In this document: piece after piece, positions 17,404 to 26,830 of the stretch | How the letters are laid out: every line of letters begins with the position of its first letter | Numbering within the stretch: position 1 is the stretch's first letter | Assembly (NCBI GenBank): GCA_030430365.1 | Contig: JAUIFP010000012.1 | Coordinates: forward strand, 1 to 49,246 | Direction: 5' to 3' | Origin: Alphaproteobacteria bacterium | Lineage (GTDB): Bacteria; Pseudomonadota; Alphaproteobacteria; Sphingomonadales; Sphingomonadaceae | DNA length: 49,246 nt | Program-made: the position numbers and the translations under genes | Notes under the pieces: generated by a model | What the model was told of the DNA's origin: nothing | Databases searched by the model: none | What the model saw: the letters and a program-made list of their open reading frames with translations, nothing else

Positions 17404-19224
17404 ATGCCGCAAATTCGCCGTCTTCCCGAAACGCTGGTGAACCGCATCGCCGCGGGCGAAGTGGTTGAACGGCCCGCTGCCGCTCTGAAGGAACTCGTCG
17501 AAAATGCCATTGATGCGGGTGCTGCACGGATTGCCGTGAACATCTCCGAAGGGGGATTGGCGCGGATCGAAGTGAGCGACGATGGCTGCGGCATGTCGCA
17601 AGAGGAAATGGATCTAGCGCTGGAGCGTCACGCGACATCGAAACTTCCCGAAGACCTCGTTGGCGAAGAAGGCGCTATCGAAAAGGTCGCGACGCTGGGG
17701 TTTCGCGGTGAAGCGCTGCCATCGATCGCCAGCGTCGCAAGGCTGACGCTCGAAAGCCGCGCACGCGGAGCGGACCAGGGCTGGAAGAAGGTGGTGGACC
17801 ACGGCGGATTGACGGAAGACGGGCCTGCAGCTCTTCCGCCCGGCACGCGCGTGAAAGTGGAACAGCTCTTCGGCAAGGTTCCTGCCAGGCGCAAGTTCTT
17901 GCGCAGCGCCAGAAGCGAATATGCCGCATGTCTGGATGTGATGCGCCGCCTGGCTATGGCACGCCCCGACATTGCCTTCAGTTTCGAACATGGCGGCCGC
18001 AGAATATTTTCGGTGCAAGGCGGTGAAGAAACCGCCGCGCGTGTCGCACAAATCGTTGCGCGGGAACTGGCGGATAATGGCGTCGGCGTGGAATTCGAAC
18101 GCGGGAAAATGCACCTTGGCGGTGTCGCCGGGCTGCCCACTTACAACCGCGGCGTAGCAGATCATCAATATCTTTTTGTCAATGGACGGCCGGTGAAGGA
18201 CAGGCTGCTGATCGGTGCCGTTCGGGGCGCCTATGCCGACATGCTCGCACGAGACCGGCATGCTGTGCTCGCCCTGTTCCTGGACCTTCCGCCAGAAGAT
18301 GTGGACGTCAACGTCCACCCGGCGAAGACCGAGGTCCGCTTTCGCGATGCAGCTGCGGTTCGCGGCTTCATCGTTTCCGGCTTGCGCCAGGCGCTCGCGA
18401 CGGGAGACAAGCGCAGCGCTCAATCACCCGATGCTGCGGCAATGGGCAGGTGGCAGCAGGAGCCGGTTCGGGACGAGCCTTCACCGGCATTGCGGTCGAT
18501 CTTCTCTGGCCGGGACTGGTCCGCGCCCCAATCGCGTGTGAGCGAAGCCGGAAAGGCCTGGCGGAGCTATGAGCAGGACGTAATGGCGACGCCCCAGGGG
18601 AGGGCGGAAGAGGCAAGCGAGCTACCGGACGATGTGGAAGACTATCCGCTGGGCATCGCGCGGGGGCAGGTGGCGCAAACTTATATCGTGGCCGAAGCGT
18701 CGGACGGGCTTGTCATTGTCGATCAGCATGCCGCGCATGAGCGGCTTGTGCTGGAACGCCTTCGTGCTGCGGGGGCGGGCGGTAAAGTCGCCGCCAGCCA
18801 GGCCTTGCTGATGCCGGAAGTGGTCGAGATGGACGAGCCGGCTTGCGACCGGCTCGAAGAGAATATCGAGAAGTTTGCCGAACTCGGCCTTTCCGTGGAG
18901 CGTTTCGGACCCAGCGCCATGCTGGTGCGGGCGCTACCGGGCGCGCTCGCCAAAGCCAGCCCGCAGGCCTTGCTGCAGGACATAGCCGACGACCTTGCGC
19001 AGAATGGCGAAGCTCTGCTGCTCGATGCCCGCATCGAACATGTCCTGGCGACAATGGCCTGCCACGGTTCCGTCAGGGCAGGGCGCACTTTGAACGTAAA
19101 CGAAATGAACGCATTGCTGCGCGAAATGGAAAACACGCCCCGTTCAGGTCAATGCAATCATGGCCGTCCGACATGGGTCAAGCTGTCTATGGAAGACGTC
19201 GAGAAGCTTTTCGGGAGGCATTGA
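17404..19224 (+). CDS. mutL: DNA mismatch repair protein MutL (endonuclease type)
   Basis: This 606-residue mismatch-repair ATPase couples MutS recognition to strand incision. The GHKL ATPase region carries ENAIDAGA, DDGCGM and GFRGEAL in the first 110 residues. Near 440 the sequence DQHAAHERLVLE matches the metal-binding endonuclease motif DQHA-x2-E-x4-E, and the C-terminus adds ACHGSVRAG and QCNHGRPT. This MutL should therefore nick DNA itself, as in bacteria lacking MutH. A TTGACA at 17356-17361 sits at promoter distance, with only a weak -10 partner. The stop shares one base with the next ATG (TGATG). Confidence 0.96.
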   Translation: MPQIRRLPETLVNRIAAGEVVERPAAALKELVENAIDAGAARIAVNISEGGLARIEVSDDGCGMSQEEMDLALERHATSKLPEDLVGEEGAIEKVATLGFRGEALPSIASVARLTLESRARGADQGWKKVVDHGGLTEDGPAALPPGTRVKVEQLFGKVPARRKFLRSARSEYAACLDVMRRLAMARPDIAFSFEHGGRRIFSVQGGEETAARVAQIVARELADNGVGVEFERGKMHLGGVAGLPTYNRGVADHQYLFVNGRPVKDRLLIGAVRGAYADMLARDRHAVLALFLDLPPEDVDVNVHPAKTEVRFRDAAAVRGFIVSGLRQALATGDKRSAQSPDAAAMGRWQQEPVRDEPSPALRSIFSGRDWSAPQSRVSEAGKAWRSYEQDVMATPQGRAEEASELPDDVEDYPLGIARGQVAQTYIVAEASDGLVIVDQHAAHERLVLERLRAAGAGGKVAASQALLMPEVVEMDEPACDRLEENIEKFAELGLSVERFGPSAMLVRALPGALAKASPQALLQDIADDLAQNGEALLLDARIEHVLATMACHGSVRAGRTLNVNEMNALLREMENTPRSGQCNHGRPTWVKLSMEDVEKLFGRH

Positions 19225-19730
19225 TGCGCTGGTATTCACCGGCATGTTTTGCAGTCGCTACAGTGGCGCTTTCAGCCTGCGGTGAGGAGCTCTCTCCGGC
19301 GGAAAGGGAAAGGCAAGAGGAACGCGCGATTGCGATGGTGGAGCAGGCCAATCGCGGCGCCGTGATTGCCGTCGTCCCGCAGCCGATCTTGTTTCCCGAC
19401 ATCGAACGCCATGAAATCTATGGCATGAGCTGTGCTTTCGTTCCGGAAAATGGCGGGTTGGGTGCCGTCGCCATTGCCATGAACAATGAAGGCTACATGA
19501 AGCTGAATGATTCCGTCATTCGTTTCGCCGCCGACAGCGGCAGTGCGGAACTGCCTTATGGTGCCCGAAGCCAATACACGGGCAAAAGCCATTCCTTCAA
19601 AATCTCAATCAGCGGAGAAGGGACGCCGAGCGGCGCTGAATCCATGAACTATGACGGCCAATTGAACGTCAACGATGAAAACGGCGCAGTGGTTTATGAT
19701 AGTGGCGGCGAAGTACAGTGCGGGAGCTGA
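19224..19730 (+). CDS. small predicted lipoprotein of unknown function
   Basis: This 168-residue protein begins with a signal peptide and the lipobox LSAC (Cys at residue 19), so it should be a lipoprotein. The mature part opens with a charged Glu/Arg-rich helix, then a beta-rich domain containing one internal Cys (GMSCAFVPENGG) and a C-terminal VQCGS Cys that may pair with it. I recognise no family. The ATG shares a base with the mutL stop, so translation is probably coupled, though a functional link to mismatch repair is unlikely. It ends seven bases from a convergent gene. Confidence 0.8.
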   Translation: MRWYSPACFAVATVALSACGEELSPAERERQEERAIAMVEQANRGAVIAVVPQPILFPDIERHEIYGMSCAFVPENGGLGAVAIAMNNEGYMKLNDSVIRFAADSGSAELPYGARSQYTGKSHSFKISISGEGTPSGAESMNYDGQLNVNDENGAVVYDSGGEVQCGS

Positions 19731-19737
19731 AGCGGCT

Positions 19738-20490
19738 CTAAGTAAGCGCTCTGAAGAGCATCCACAGGGCCATCGCCACCATCATCACATTCTCGGTCAA
19801 TGAGACGAAGCCCAGCGGTACCTTGCCCGATCCACCGACGCAGGCGCATTCCAGCTCGCGCTTCTGAATATACACGGCATAGAAAACGGATGCCGCGCCA
19901 ACCGATCCAATGAACAGGGCGAGCGGGATCGATAACCATGGCAGTAGATGCCCGGCCATCAGGACGCCTGCGGCCCCCTCGGCAAAGGGATAGATCGAAG
20001 CATAGGGGACCCAGCGCCGGGCCAGCAGATCGTACCCCAGAAACATCGTCGCAAATTTGTCGACGTCCTGCAGCTTCAACATTGCCAGCAATGTCATCGA
20101 GAATGCGATGAACCATTCGGCGGCGCGGACGGTAAGAGGGCTGCCGAACAGAGATGTGCTGAGGGCGAGGGCCAAGGCGGCGGCAATACCGAATACGGCA
20201 ATGACGGGGCGGTAGCTCTTTTCGCCCGGGTCGTGAACTTCTAGGCCGAAATATCGTCTGACGTCTTCGTGTCCGCCAATACGCTTGCCGTCGATGAATG
20301 TCTGGGGCGTCGTCTCGACATCGTGCTTGCGTTTGAACGCTTCGGTCTGCTCGTGCGTCGTTAGGTGGTGGTCCTCGACCTGGAAGCCTTCCTTTTCGAG
20401 AAGGTATTTCGATTTGAGACCCCATGGGCAGACGTGTTTGTCCATCACCATTCGGTACAGCTGCGCCTTGTGCACTTTTCCTTCGCTCAT
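19738..20490 (-). CDS. glutaredoxin-MauE fusion membrane protein
   Basis: This 250-residue protein has two domains. Residues 1-85 form a glutaredoxin fold with the active-site Cys in CPWG (21-24), the cis-Pro loop TPQ at 61-63 and a GG pair at 72-73. The second active-site Cys is replaced by Gly, making this a monothiol form. Residues 90-250 contain about four hydrophobic helices of the MauE/DoxX-like redox membrane family, with an ECACVGG segment near the C-terminus that may be redox active. The likely role is thiol-disulphide handling at the inner membrane. The start at 20490 overlaps the DUF1206 gene stop by four bases. Confidence 0.82.
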   Translation of the reverse strand: MSEGKVHKAQLYRMVMDKHVCPWGLKSKYLLEKEGFQVEDHHLTTHEQTEAFKRKHDVETTPQTFIDGKRIGGHEDVRRYFGLEVHDPGEKSYRPVIAVFGIAAALALALSTSLFGSPLTVRAAEWFIAFSMTLLAMLKLQDVDKFATMFLGYDLLARRWVPYASIYPFAEGAAGVLMAGHLLPWLSIPLALFIGSVGAASVFYAVYIQKRELECACVGGSGKVPLGFVSLTENVMMVAMALWMLFRALT

Positions 20491-21281
20491 GCGCGGTAGC
20501 TGGGTATACCCGTTCCAGCCTGCAATTCCGGCACGATCCGCCAGCGGGTCAGCAAGGCACTGAATAGGCCGAACACGATCAATCCGATTGCGACGATGGT
20601 AAAGAGCGGGCCATTTCCGCTGAGCGCGATAATGGCGTCGCCGATCGTCTTCACTTCGGAACTGTCGGAAAACCAGGCCGACTGAATCAGCGACCAACCG
20701 ATCAGCGCAAAGATCACGGCGCGCGTGCAGAAACCCACACCGCCCAGGATGCGGGTATATGATGGCGCGTCGGAGGAAATTCGGTTCATGAAACTTCCGG
20801 TGATGCCCTTCTTGGCCTGCATGATCCCGGCCACACCGAAGGCTATACCGAGCGCCCCGAGCAGCACGGAGCCCAAATCGACGGACAGAACCCCGGCCGC
20901 GACTTCCTGCGCGCGATCACCGCTGGAACGCTGGCCGGTTGCCAGCTTGTACGCCGAATAGGCCAGAACGACGTGGCCGATGCCGCTGCCGGCGTGACCG
21001 ATCCGCTTGAGAATACCTTCCTTGTCGCTGCCATTATGTTCGATATCGAACAGGGGCGATGCGAAGCGGAACATAGCATAGCCCAACAGTCCGATTGCCA
21101 CAATCCACAATATTGCGGTTCCGGCAGGGAAGCCGCGGATTGCATCGAAGGCTGCGTGCGGCCCTTCGGCGATCTTCTGGCGGTTGGTAAGTGCGAGCAG
21201 CCCGAGCAGAAAATAAAGCACAGCCCGGGAAAAATAACCGAGCTTTACCAGCAGACGAAACTTGCTTGTGTTGTTAACCAT
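20487..21281 (-). CDS. DUF1206 integral membrane protein
   Basis: This 264-residue membrane protein has about six helices in three repeated pairs, each with the pattern of DUF1206 units (for example LVKLGYFSRAVLYFLLGLLA, then a similar AGSGIGHVVLAYSAYKL, then GVGFCTRAVIFALIGWSL). The molecular function of the family is unknown. The ATG at 21281 is preceded by AAAGG at five bases; a GTG one codon upstream is less well placed. It is translationally coupled to the glutaredoxin-MauE gene, which suggests a shared envelope or redox role, but this is inference. Confidence 0.82.
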   Translation of the reverse strand: MVNNTSKFRLLVKLGYFSRAVLYFLLGLLALTNRQKIAEGPHAAFDAIRGFPAGTAILWIVAIGLLGYAMFRFASPLFDIEHNGSDKEGILKRIGHAGSGIGHVVLAYSAYKLATGQRSSGDRAQEVAAGVLSVDLGSVLLGALGIAFGVAGIMQAKKGITGSFMNRISSDAPSYTRILGGVGFCTRAVIFALIGWSLIQSAWFSDSSEVKTIGDAIIALSGNGPLFTIVAIGLIVFGLFSALLTRWRIVPELQAGTGIPSYRA

Positions 21282-21338
21282 CACGACCTTTCACAGGTTC
21301 GTAACGGACAAGCCGGCGTTTTGTGCCCCCGTGCTTTC

Positions 21339-22439
21339 TCAGACGTTGAACTTGAAGAGCATCACGTCGCCATCCTGCACGAGATATTCCTTGCCTTCCT
21401 GGCGCAGCTTCCCGGCTTCGCGTGCATGGGCCTCGCCGCCAAGCGTGACGTAGTCATTGTAGGAAATCGTCTCGGCGCGGATGAAACCTTTTTCAAAATC
21501 CGAATGGATTTCGCCTGCCGCCTGCGGGGCCTTCGCGCCCTTATGGACTGTCCAGGCACGCGCTTCCTTCGGACCGACAGTGAAGAATGTCTGTAGCCCG
21601 AGCAGTTCGTATCCTGCGCGGATTACGCGGGTGAGGCCGGTTTCTTCCAGCCCCAGCGTTTCGAGATATTCCCCGCGCTCTTCAGGTTCCATGCCAACCA
21701 GCTCTGCTTCGATGGCAGCCGAGACGATCACTGCCTGGGCACCGTCTTCCTTGGCTTTTGCAAAGACCTGCTCCGTCAGCGCATTGCCGGTGGCGGCTTC
21801 ATCTTCCGCGACATTGCAGACATAGAGGACGGGCTTGGCCGTCAGCAGCTGTGCCTGCTCGAAGATCCGGGCTTCTTCATCGTCCTTCGGTTCCGTCAGC
21901 CGGGCAGGCTTGCCTTCGCGCAGCAGGTCCAGCGCCTGGCCAAGCACACTGGCCATGACCTTCGCTTCCTTGTCGCCCCCGGTGGCCTTCTTCGCGGCAG
22001 CGGGGACACGTTTTTCCAGGCTCTCCAGATCGGCCAGGAGCAGTTCGGTCTCCACCACTTCGGCATCGGCGAGCGGATCGACCTTGTTGGAGACATGCTG
22101 AATATCGTCGTCTTCGAAACAACGCAGAACGTGCACGATGGCATCGACTTCGCGGATATTGCCAAGGAACTGATTGCCCAGACCTTCACCCTTGCTGGCG
22201 CCTTTGACCAGGCCTGCGATGTCGACGAAGGCCAACTGCGTTTCGATGATCTTGGCGGAGCCGCCGATCTTGGCGATTTCATAAAGGCGCGGATCCGGGA
22301 CTGCGACCTGACCGACATTCGGTTCGATCGTGCAGAACGGATAATTGGCAGCCTGTGCCGCCTGCGTTTCGGTCAATGCATTGAACAGGGTGGACTTGCC
22401 GACATTGGGCAGGCCGACGATCCCGCAACGGAAACCCAT
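21339..22439 (-). CDS. ychF: redox-regulated ATPase YchF
   Basis: This 366-residue Obg-like P-loop protein has the G1 loop GLPNVGKST near residues 9-17, DIAGLVKGAS near 72-81, and NVAE in place of the NKxD guanine-binding motif, which explains the family's ATP preference. The C-terminal TGS domain holds HKGAKAPQAAGEIHSDFEKG. YchF binds ribosomes and modulates translation under stress. It lies third in the rplY-pth-ychF block, 70 bp after pth, an arrangement common in Alphaproteobacteria. No convincing terminator was found downstream. Confidence 0.96.
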   Translation of the reverse strand: MGFRCGIVGLPNVGKSTLFNALTETQAAQAANYPFCTIEPNVGQVAVPDPRLYEIAKIGGSAKIIETQLAFVDIAGLVKGASKGEGLGNQFLGNIREVDAIVHVLRCFEDDDIQHVSNKVDPLADAEVVETELLLADLESLEKRVPAAAKKATGGDKEAKVMASVLGQALDLLREGKPARLTEPKDDEEARIFEQAQLLTAKPVLYVCNVAEDEAATGNALTEQVFAKAKEDGAQAVIVSAAIEAELVGMEPEERGEYLETLGLEETGLTRVIRAGYELLGLQTFFTVGPKEARAWTVHKGAKAPQAAGEIHSDFEKGFIRAETISYNDYVTLGGEAHAREAGKLRQEGKEYLVQDGDVMLFKFNV

Positions 22440-22509
22440 CTTCGTTACCTCTATGAAAAAGTGCCGCGGCCCTTAACCGGGCTGGACGCGAAAGGCCAGT
22501 TCTTCGGAC

Positions 22510-23079
22510 CTATCCTTGCTGTCTTATCGCCACATCGCTCATGAAACGGTCGTCGCGGCCTTCCGCGAGCCATTCGGCCTCTGCGCCGATGGCGCCCAGC
22601 ATTTGGATCAGATCGTCCTGCTCCGCCTTCGCGTAATTGCCGAGAACATGGCCTGTAACCCTGTCCTTGTGCCCGGGATGGCCGATGCCGATGCGAACCC
22701 GCCGGAAGTCGGGCCCGAGATGGCGGTCGATGGAGCGCAGGCCGTTATGTCCCGCTGTGCCGCCGCCGTTCTTCACCTTCACCTTGAATGGCGCAAGGTC
22801 CAGTTCGTCGTGAAATACGGTGAGCGCTGCCATGTCGAGCTTGTAGAAACGCATGGCCTCGCCCACGGAGCGGCCGCTTTCATTCATGAATGTCGCTGGC
22901 TTGAGCAGGATGATCTTTTCGCTGCCGAGGCGGCCTTCCTGGATCCAGCCCTGGAACTTCTTCTGGACCGAGCCGAAGCCATGCATTTCTGCAATGACGT
23001 CAAGCGCCATGAAGCCGACATTGTGCCGGTGCATCGCATATTGCGGTCCGGGATTTCCGAGGCCTACCCAAAGTTGCAT
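22510..23079 (-). CDS. pth: peptidyl-tRNA hydrolase
   Basis: This 189-residue enzyme cleaves peptidyl-tRNA dropped from stalled ribosomes and recycles the tRNA. Characteristic segments are VGLGNPGPQYAMHRHNVGF at 5-23, including the catalytic His at 19 (or 17) and Asn, KPATFMNESG near 60-69, and VFHDELDL near 88-95 with the catalytic Asp. GGTAGHNGLRS follows. An AGGAAG ribosome site lies five bases before the ATG. A strong hairpin in the rplY-pth gap suggests its expression may be set below that of rplY. Confidence 0.96.
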   Translation of the reverse strand: MQLWVGLGNPGPQYAMHRHNVGFMALDVIAEMHGFGSVQKKFQGWIQEGRLGSEKIILLKPATFMNESGRSVGEAMRFYKLDMAALTVFHDELDLAPFKVKVKNGGGTAGHNGLRSIDRHLGPDFRRVRIGIGHPGHKDRVTGHVLGNYAKAEQDDLIQMLGAIGAEAEWLAEGRDDRFMSDVAIRQQG

Positions 23080-23102
23080 GGCGGCTTCCTATTCGCGGCA
23101 GG

Positions 23103-23144
23103 CGCAAAAGCAAAGCGCCGACCGCGCAATATGCGGGCCGGCGC
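23103..23144 (-). terminator. hairpin with T-rich tail between rplY and pth
   Basis: On the minus strand GCGCCGGCC (23144-23136) pairs with GGTCGGCGC (23123-23115) as nine base pairs including one G-U. The loop can add CGCA/TGCG pairing. The tail reads TTTGCTTTTGCG, an interrupted T tract. The shape suggests an intrinsic terminator or attenuator acting on rplY read-through into pth. Confidence 0.55.
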
Positions 23145-23171
23145 CTTGTTTCGCTAGCAAGCGGGAGGGGC

Positions 23172-23840
23172 TCAGTCTTCCGAGCTTTCCTCTTCTTCTT
23201 CCGCTTCCTCTGCAGTTGCTTCGGCTTCTTCGCCTTCTTCGCCTTCCTCGGCTTCGCTCTCGGAGCGCTTGAGGGCAGACGGCGCAACGATCGTGGCAAT
23301 CGTGAAGTCGCGATCGGTGATGGCGCTTTGCGAACCTTCCGGCAGCGTCACGCTGCTGATGTGGATCGAATCGCCAACTTCCAGACCGGTCACATCCAGC
23401 TCGATTTCCGCCGGGATTTTGTCCGCATCGCAGATAAGGTCCAGCTCGTGACGGACAACGTTGAGCACACCGCCCTTCTTGAGGCCGGGCGATTCTTCTT
23501 CGTTGACGAAAATGACCGGGATGGCGACTTCGATCTTCGCGTCCTTGGCCAGGCGCAGGAAGTCGACATGCAACGGACGGTCATTCACCGGGTGAAAGGC
23601 AACGTCCTTCGGGATCGTGCGAACGCTCTTGCCACCGACTTCGACCATGACGATCGAGTTCATGAAGTGGCCTGTGCCGAGCTGGCGAACGAGTTCTTTC
23701 GCCTCGACATGAATAGTATGTGGTTCTTCCTTGCCGCCATAGATGACGGCGGGAACACGGCCTTCGCGACGCAATGCGCGGGAGGCTCCCTTGCCTGCCC
23801 GTTCGCGCGCTTCGGCCGGCAGAGTCAGAGCGTCGCTCAT
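23172..23840 (-). CDS. rplY: 50S ribosomal protein L25 (general stress, Ctc-type)
   Basis: This 222-residue long-form L25 binds 5S rRNA through its N-terminal beta domain ([19 protein letters not shown], then [10 protein letters not shown]). A second TL5-type domain follows with [17 protein letters not shown] and [15 protein letters not shown]. The last 30 residues are almost entirely Glu, Ala and Ser, an acidic tail common in alphaproteobacterial L25. A ribosome site AAAGG sits eight bases before the ATG. It is the first gene of the rplY-pth-ychF group. Confidence 0.96.
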   Translation of the reverse strand: MSDALTLPAEARERAGKGASRALRREGRVPAVIYGGKEEPHTIHVEAKELVRQLGTGHFMNSIVMVEVGGKSVRTIPKDVAFHPVNDRPLHVDFLRLAKDAKIEVAIPVIFVNEEESPGLKKGGVLNVVRHELDLICDADKIPAEIELDVTGLEVGDSIHISSVTLPEGSQSAITDRDFTIATIVAPSALKRSESEAEEGEEGEEAEATAEEAEEEEESSED

Positions 23841-23957
23841 AATACGTGCCTTTCCGATAAGCTTGGTTGATCAATTCTTCTCCGCCACACCTCCAGGGAT
23901 GACCATGGCGGGAAGCGCGCGCCGATATGGCAAAAATTGCGGAATTGCAAGCATTGC

Positions 23958-24839
23958 TTACTGGATGCGGCGGACCTCGAGACCGCGCTGCGCAAGCAAA
24001 TCGACCAAGCCTTGTGCTCCGATCATATGGGCTGCGCCGACTGCGACGAACGGTTCCGCCCCCTGCGCCAGCAATTCCTCGATCCGATCGGCCCATTCCA
24101 GATTGCGCCTGACCAGCAGGACTTCATGCAATTCGGGATCCGACAGCATGCCCAGGCGGGCGCTTTCTTCCAGTGCAGCCATGTCGCCGGTCAGCCATGC
24201 GGCAAGCCGGTGATCCAGGCCGTCTACCTCCTCGTCGTCGTCCAACTCGAGGAGCACATGCTCGAGCAGGTCGGACTGCTCCGCTTCCGGGAGGCTATCA
24301 AACAGGCCGAGTTGCTTCTCGATCCCCTCTAGTTCGACGACTTTCTTGTCTTCCGCATCCGATAGCAGGGCGCGATCGACCCCGTTCCTGCTGTCGCCCA
24401 ACTCGGAAAGCTGGGCCAGCGCGAGCGCGACTGCCCAGGTCTCCATTTCGGAATAGTCACTGTCATCCAGCCCGCGTTCGTCGATAACCCGCATGGCCAA
24501 TGCGTGATTGGAAGGGGATACACGCTCCGCGAGCGTAGGCTGGCCGGGCGTGGTCGCAAGTCGCCAGAAAACAGTTCTCATTCCCTGCGCCGAATTTAGG
24601 GAAGCGACTTCGACCGCCAAAGTGTCGGACGCGGCAAAGGCCTCCTCCAGCGTTGGCGTTGTCCAGCGAATCCGGTCGGGCAAGGCGTGAACCGTTCCGA
24701 ACAGATAGCCGCGATTGCCCGCCTCGTCGCTGACTTCCCACAGAGCGGGGGAGGGATCGGGCTGCTCCGGATCGGGCGCGCAGGAGCCGAGAAGGGCGAT
24801 TACCGCCCAGAGAAACCCCGGGATCGCGGCGAAGCGCAT
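23958..24839 (-). CDS. TraB/GumN-family lipoprotein (second of a tandem pair)
   Basis: This 293-residue protein has a signal peptide ending in the lipobox LGSC (Cys 20), so it is probably a lipoprotein. The mature part carries two family hallmarks: LFGTVHALP near 46-54 and AVGAAHMIG near the C-terminus, with an acidic EVASL segment in between. In the related TIKI proteins the GxxH motifs and a Glu bind metal for proteolysis, so a periplasmic metalloprotease role is possible but untested. The start ATG shares one base with the stop of its upstream paralogue. Substrates are unknown. Confidence 0.83.
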   Translation of the reverse strand: MRFAAIPGFLWAVIALLGSCAPDPEQPDPSPALWEVSDEAGNRGYLFGTVHALPDRIRWTTPTLEEAFAASDTLAVEVASLNSAQGMRTVFWRLATTPGQPTLAERVSPSNHALAMRVIDERGLDDSDYSEMETWAVALALAQLSELGDSRNGVDRALLSDAEDKKVVELEGIEKQLGLFDSLPEAEQSDLLEHVLLELDDDEEVDGLDHRLAAWLTGDMAALEESARLGMLSDPELHEVLLVRRNLEWADRIEELLAQGAEPFVAVGAAHMIGAQGLVDLLAQRGLEVRRIQ

Positions 24840-25768
24840 CAGCGCTGCCGAGAGCTCTTGATTCCGCGCTTTTTCAGCTGTTCCTGCACGCTGCCTTCTC
24901 CCGCAAGGTGGCCGGCCCCAACCGCCACGAATACCGTGCCCGGTTCATCCAGGCGTTCTTCTATCCATTCCGCCCAATCGGCGTTCCTGTCCGTAATGAT
25001 GCGCTTGTAGATGACGGGATCGGTTTCCTGCGCATTCATGAGCTTGGCCAGCGCCTTGGCATCGCCATCGAGCCACGCGGCCACCATGGCATCGAGTTCT
25101 TCGCTCAATCGAGGGACCGTTTCGACAACTTCGTCCAGATAACTGATTTGCGTTTCCAGAGGAAGGCTGTCGAACAGGTCGATCTGGAATTCCACGGTTT
25201 CCAGGTGATGCCGCGGCTTGGTTTCTCCAAAATGCCGCGCAAGGATCGTTTCCACGCCATTGTCGGTCTCGTAGCCCGCATTGAGCAAGGGGATCAGCGA
25301 GAAGGTCATCGCGGCATACCAGGGTTCGAAACGGTCGAAGGCCTGTATCGGCAGGCCGAGCGAGATCATTGTCTCTTCGTATTGCTCGCGGTCTTCGGCA
25401 CTCAGCATTTCGCGCAGATTGGCTTCCTCGGGAAGCGCGGCCTTTTCCATCACGAGGGCCGGCATGGCGTCCGTTTCCTGCAGATCGACTTCGGTGACCA
25501 GTTCCCCGGCGCTTTCCAGCGCCCGGGCAATGCGCGGACGGTACCAGTCGACACTTTGGGGCAGGGCATGGATCGTGCCGAACAGGTATATCGTCGTATC
25601 CTTGTCCGCGACGCGCCAAAGCGCCGGGCCGCGCCTGTCATGCTCTTCCGGCCCCGCGGAAGGCGAGATGCCAAGCTGCGCGTCGGTGCCTTGCGCGCAG
25701 CCGGAAACGAGCTGGAGCGACAGCACGCCCAGCAAAAAAGCAACGATTCGCGCGACCCCTGTAAACAT
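24839..25768 (-). CDS. TraB/GumN-family lipoprotein (first of a tandem pair)
   Basis: This 309-residue protein has a signal peptide with lipobox VSGC (Cys 24). The domain order matches its downstream neighbour: [21 protein letters not shown] near 50-70, [11 protein letters not shown], then [15 protein letters not shown] near the C-terminus. Both the GTxH and GxxH histidines are present. The two genes are clearly paralogues arising by tandem duplication and diverged substantially. They share one base (TGATG) and should be co-transcribed. Function is unknown, with metal-dependent proteolysis inferred from the TIKI relatives. Confidence 0.84.
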   Translation of the reverse strand: MFTGVARIVAFLLGVLSLQLVSGCAQGTDAQLGISPSAGPEEHDRRGPALWRVADKDTTIYLFGTIHALPQSVDWYRPRIARALESAGELVTEVDLQETDAMPALVMEKAALPEEANLREMLSAEDREQYEETMISLGLPIQAFDRFEPWYAAMTFSLIPLLNAGYETDNGVETILARHFGETKPRHHLETVEFQIDLFDSLPLETQISYLDEVVETVPRLSEELDAMVAAWLDGDAKALAKLMNAQETDPVIYKRIITDRNADWAEWIEERLDEPGTVFVAVGAGHLAGEGSVQEQLKKRGIKSSRQR

Positions 25769-25930
25769 CGCCGCCTTATTTGCCGGTTGCCGGTTAAGAG
25801 CAAGTTCTTTGGATCACAGGTGAAAGTGCCGCCGGCGGTGCTGCATTTGGGCATCGGCCCATGTGCCAAACGGCGCGGCATATGCGGCATCCCATTGACC
25901 GCCTTTCACCCATCCGCCATTGGCCCCGCC

Positions 25931-26830
25931 ATGACCAGCGCCGCGCCTTTGTGTTTCCAGGACATGATCCTGGCACTCCACAATTACTGGAGCGAGCAGG
26001 GCTGCCTGATTTTGCAGCCATACGACATGCGCATGGGGGCGGGGACGTTCCACACCGCGACCACCTTGCGTGCGCTTGGGCCGGAGCCCTGGAACGCGGC
26101 CTTCGTGCAGCCTTCGCGCCGCCCGACCGACGGACGGTATGGCGAAAACCCCAACCGGTTGCAGCACTATTACCAGTATCAGGTGATCCTGAAGCCGAGC
26201 CCGCCCGATCTGCAGGAGCTCTATCTCAAGAGCCTGGAAGTGATCGGCATCGATCCGCTGAAGCACGATATCCGCTTCGTGGAAGACGATTGGGAAAGCC
26301 CCACGCTGGGTGCCTGGGGCCTGGGCTGGGAAGTGTGGTGTGACGGGATGGAAGTCACCCAGTTTACCTATTTCCAGCAGATGGGCGGCTTCGACTGCAA
26401 GCCGGTAGCGGGCGAACTGACTTACGGGCTGGAGCGTCTGGCGATGTATATCCAGAGCGTCGACGATGTGTACGATCTCGATTTCAACGGTCGCGGCGTC
26501 AGCTATGGCGACGTGTTTCTCGAAAACGAGAAGCAGATGTCCAAGTGGAACTTCGAAGTCGCCGATACGGATGCGCTGTTCGACCTGTTCGCCAAGGCTG
26601 AGGCGGAGTGCCGCAATTGCCTGGCCAACGATGTACCGATCGCGGGATACGAGCAGGCGGTGGAAGCCAGCCATATCTTCAACTTGCTGCAGGCCCGCGG
26701 CGTGATCTCCGTGCAGGAACGCGCCAGCTACATGGGCCGGGTGCGCGATCTCGCCCGTGGCAGCTGCGAAGCCTATATGGCTAAGTATGAAGCCGACTGG
26801 GCGCAGAAATTCCCGGGATGGACCAAATGA
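25931..26830 (+). CDS. glyQ: glycyl-tRNA synthetase alpha subunit
   Basis: This 299-residue catalytic subunit of the heterotetrameric glycyl-tRNA synthetase activates glycine. It shows the class II features of the family: [51 protein letters not shown] and the strongly conserved [19 protein letters not shown]. Length matches the family. The reading frame stays open for 341 codons upstream, but that part is antisense to the lipoprotein gene; the ATG at 25931 starts the conserved region. glyS overlaps by four bases. Confidence 0.97.
   Translation: MTSAAPLCFQDMILALHNYWSEQGCLILQPYDMRMGAGTFHTATTLRALGPEPWNAAFVQPSRRPTDGRYGENPNRLQHYYQYQVILKPSPPDLQELYLKSLEVIGIDPLKHDIRFVEDDWESPTLGAWGLGWEVWCDGMEVTQFTYFQQMGGFDCKPVAGELTYGLERLAMYIQSVDDVYDLDFNGRGVSYGDVFLENEKQMSKWNFEVADTDALFDLFAKAEAECRNCLANDVPIAGYEQAVEASHIFNLLQARGVISVQERASYMGRVRDLARGSCEAYMAKYEADWAQKFPGWTK

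Noticed and set aside
24908-25930. 341-codon upstream extension of glyQ
   Set aside because: This part is antisense to the TraB/GumN gene, and the conserved GlyQ N-terminus starts at 25931.
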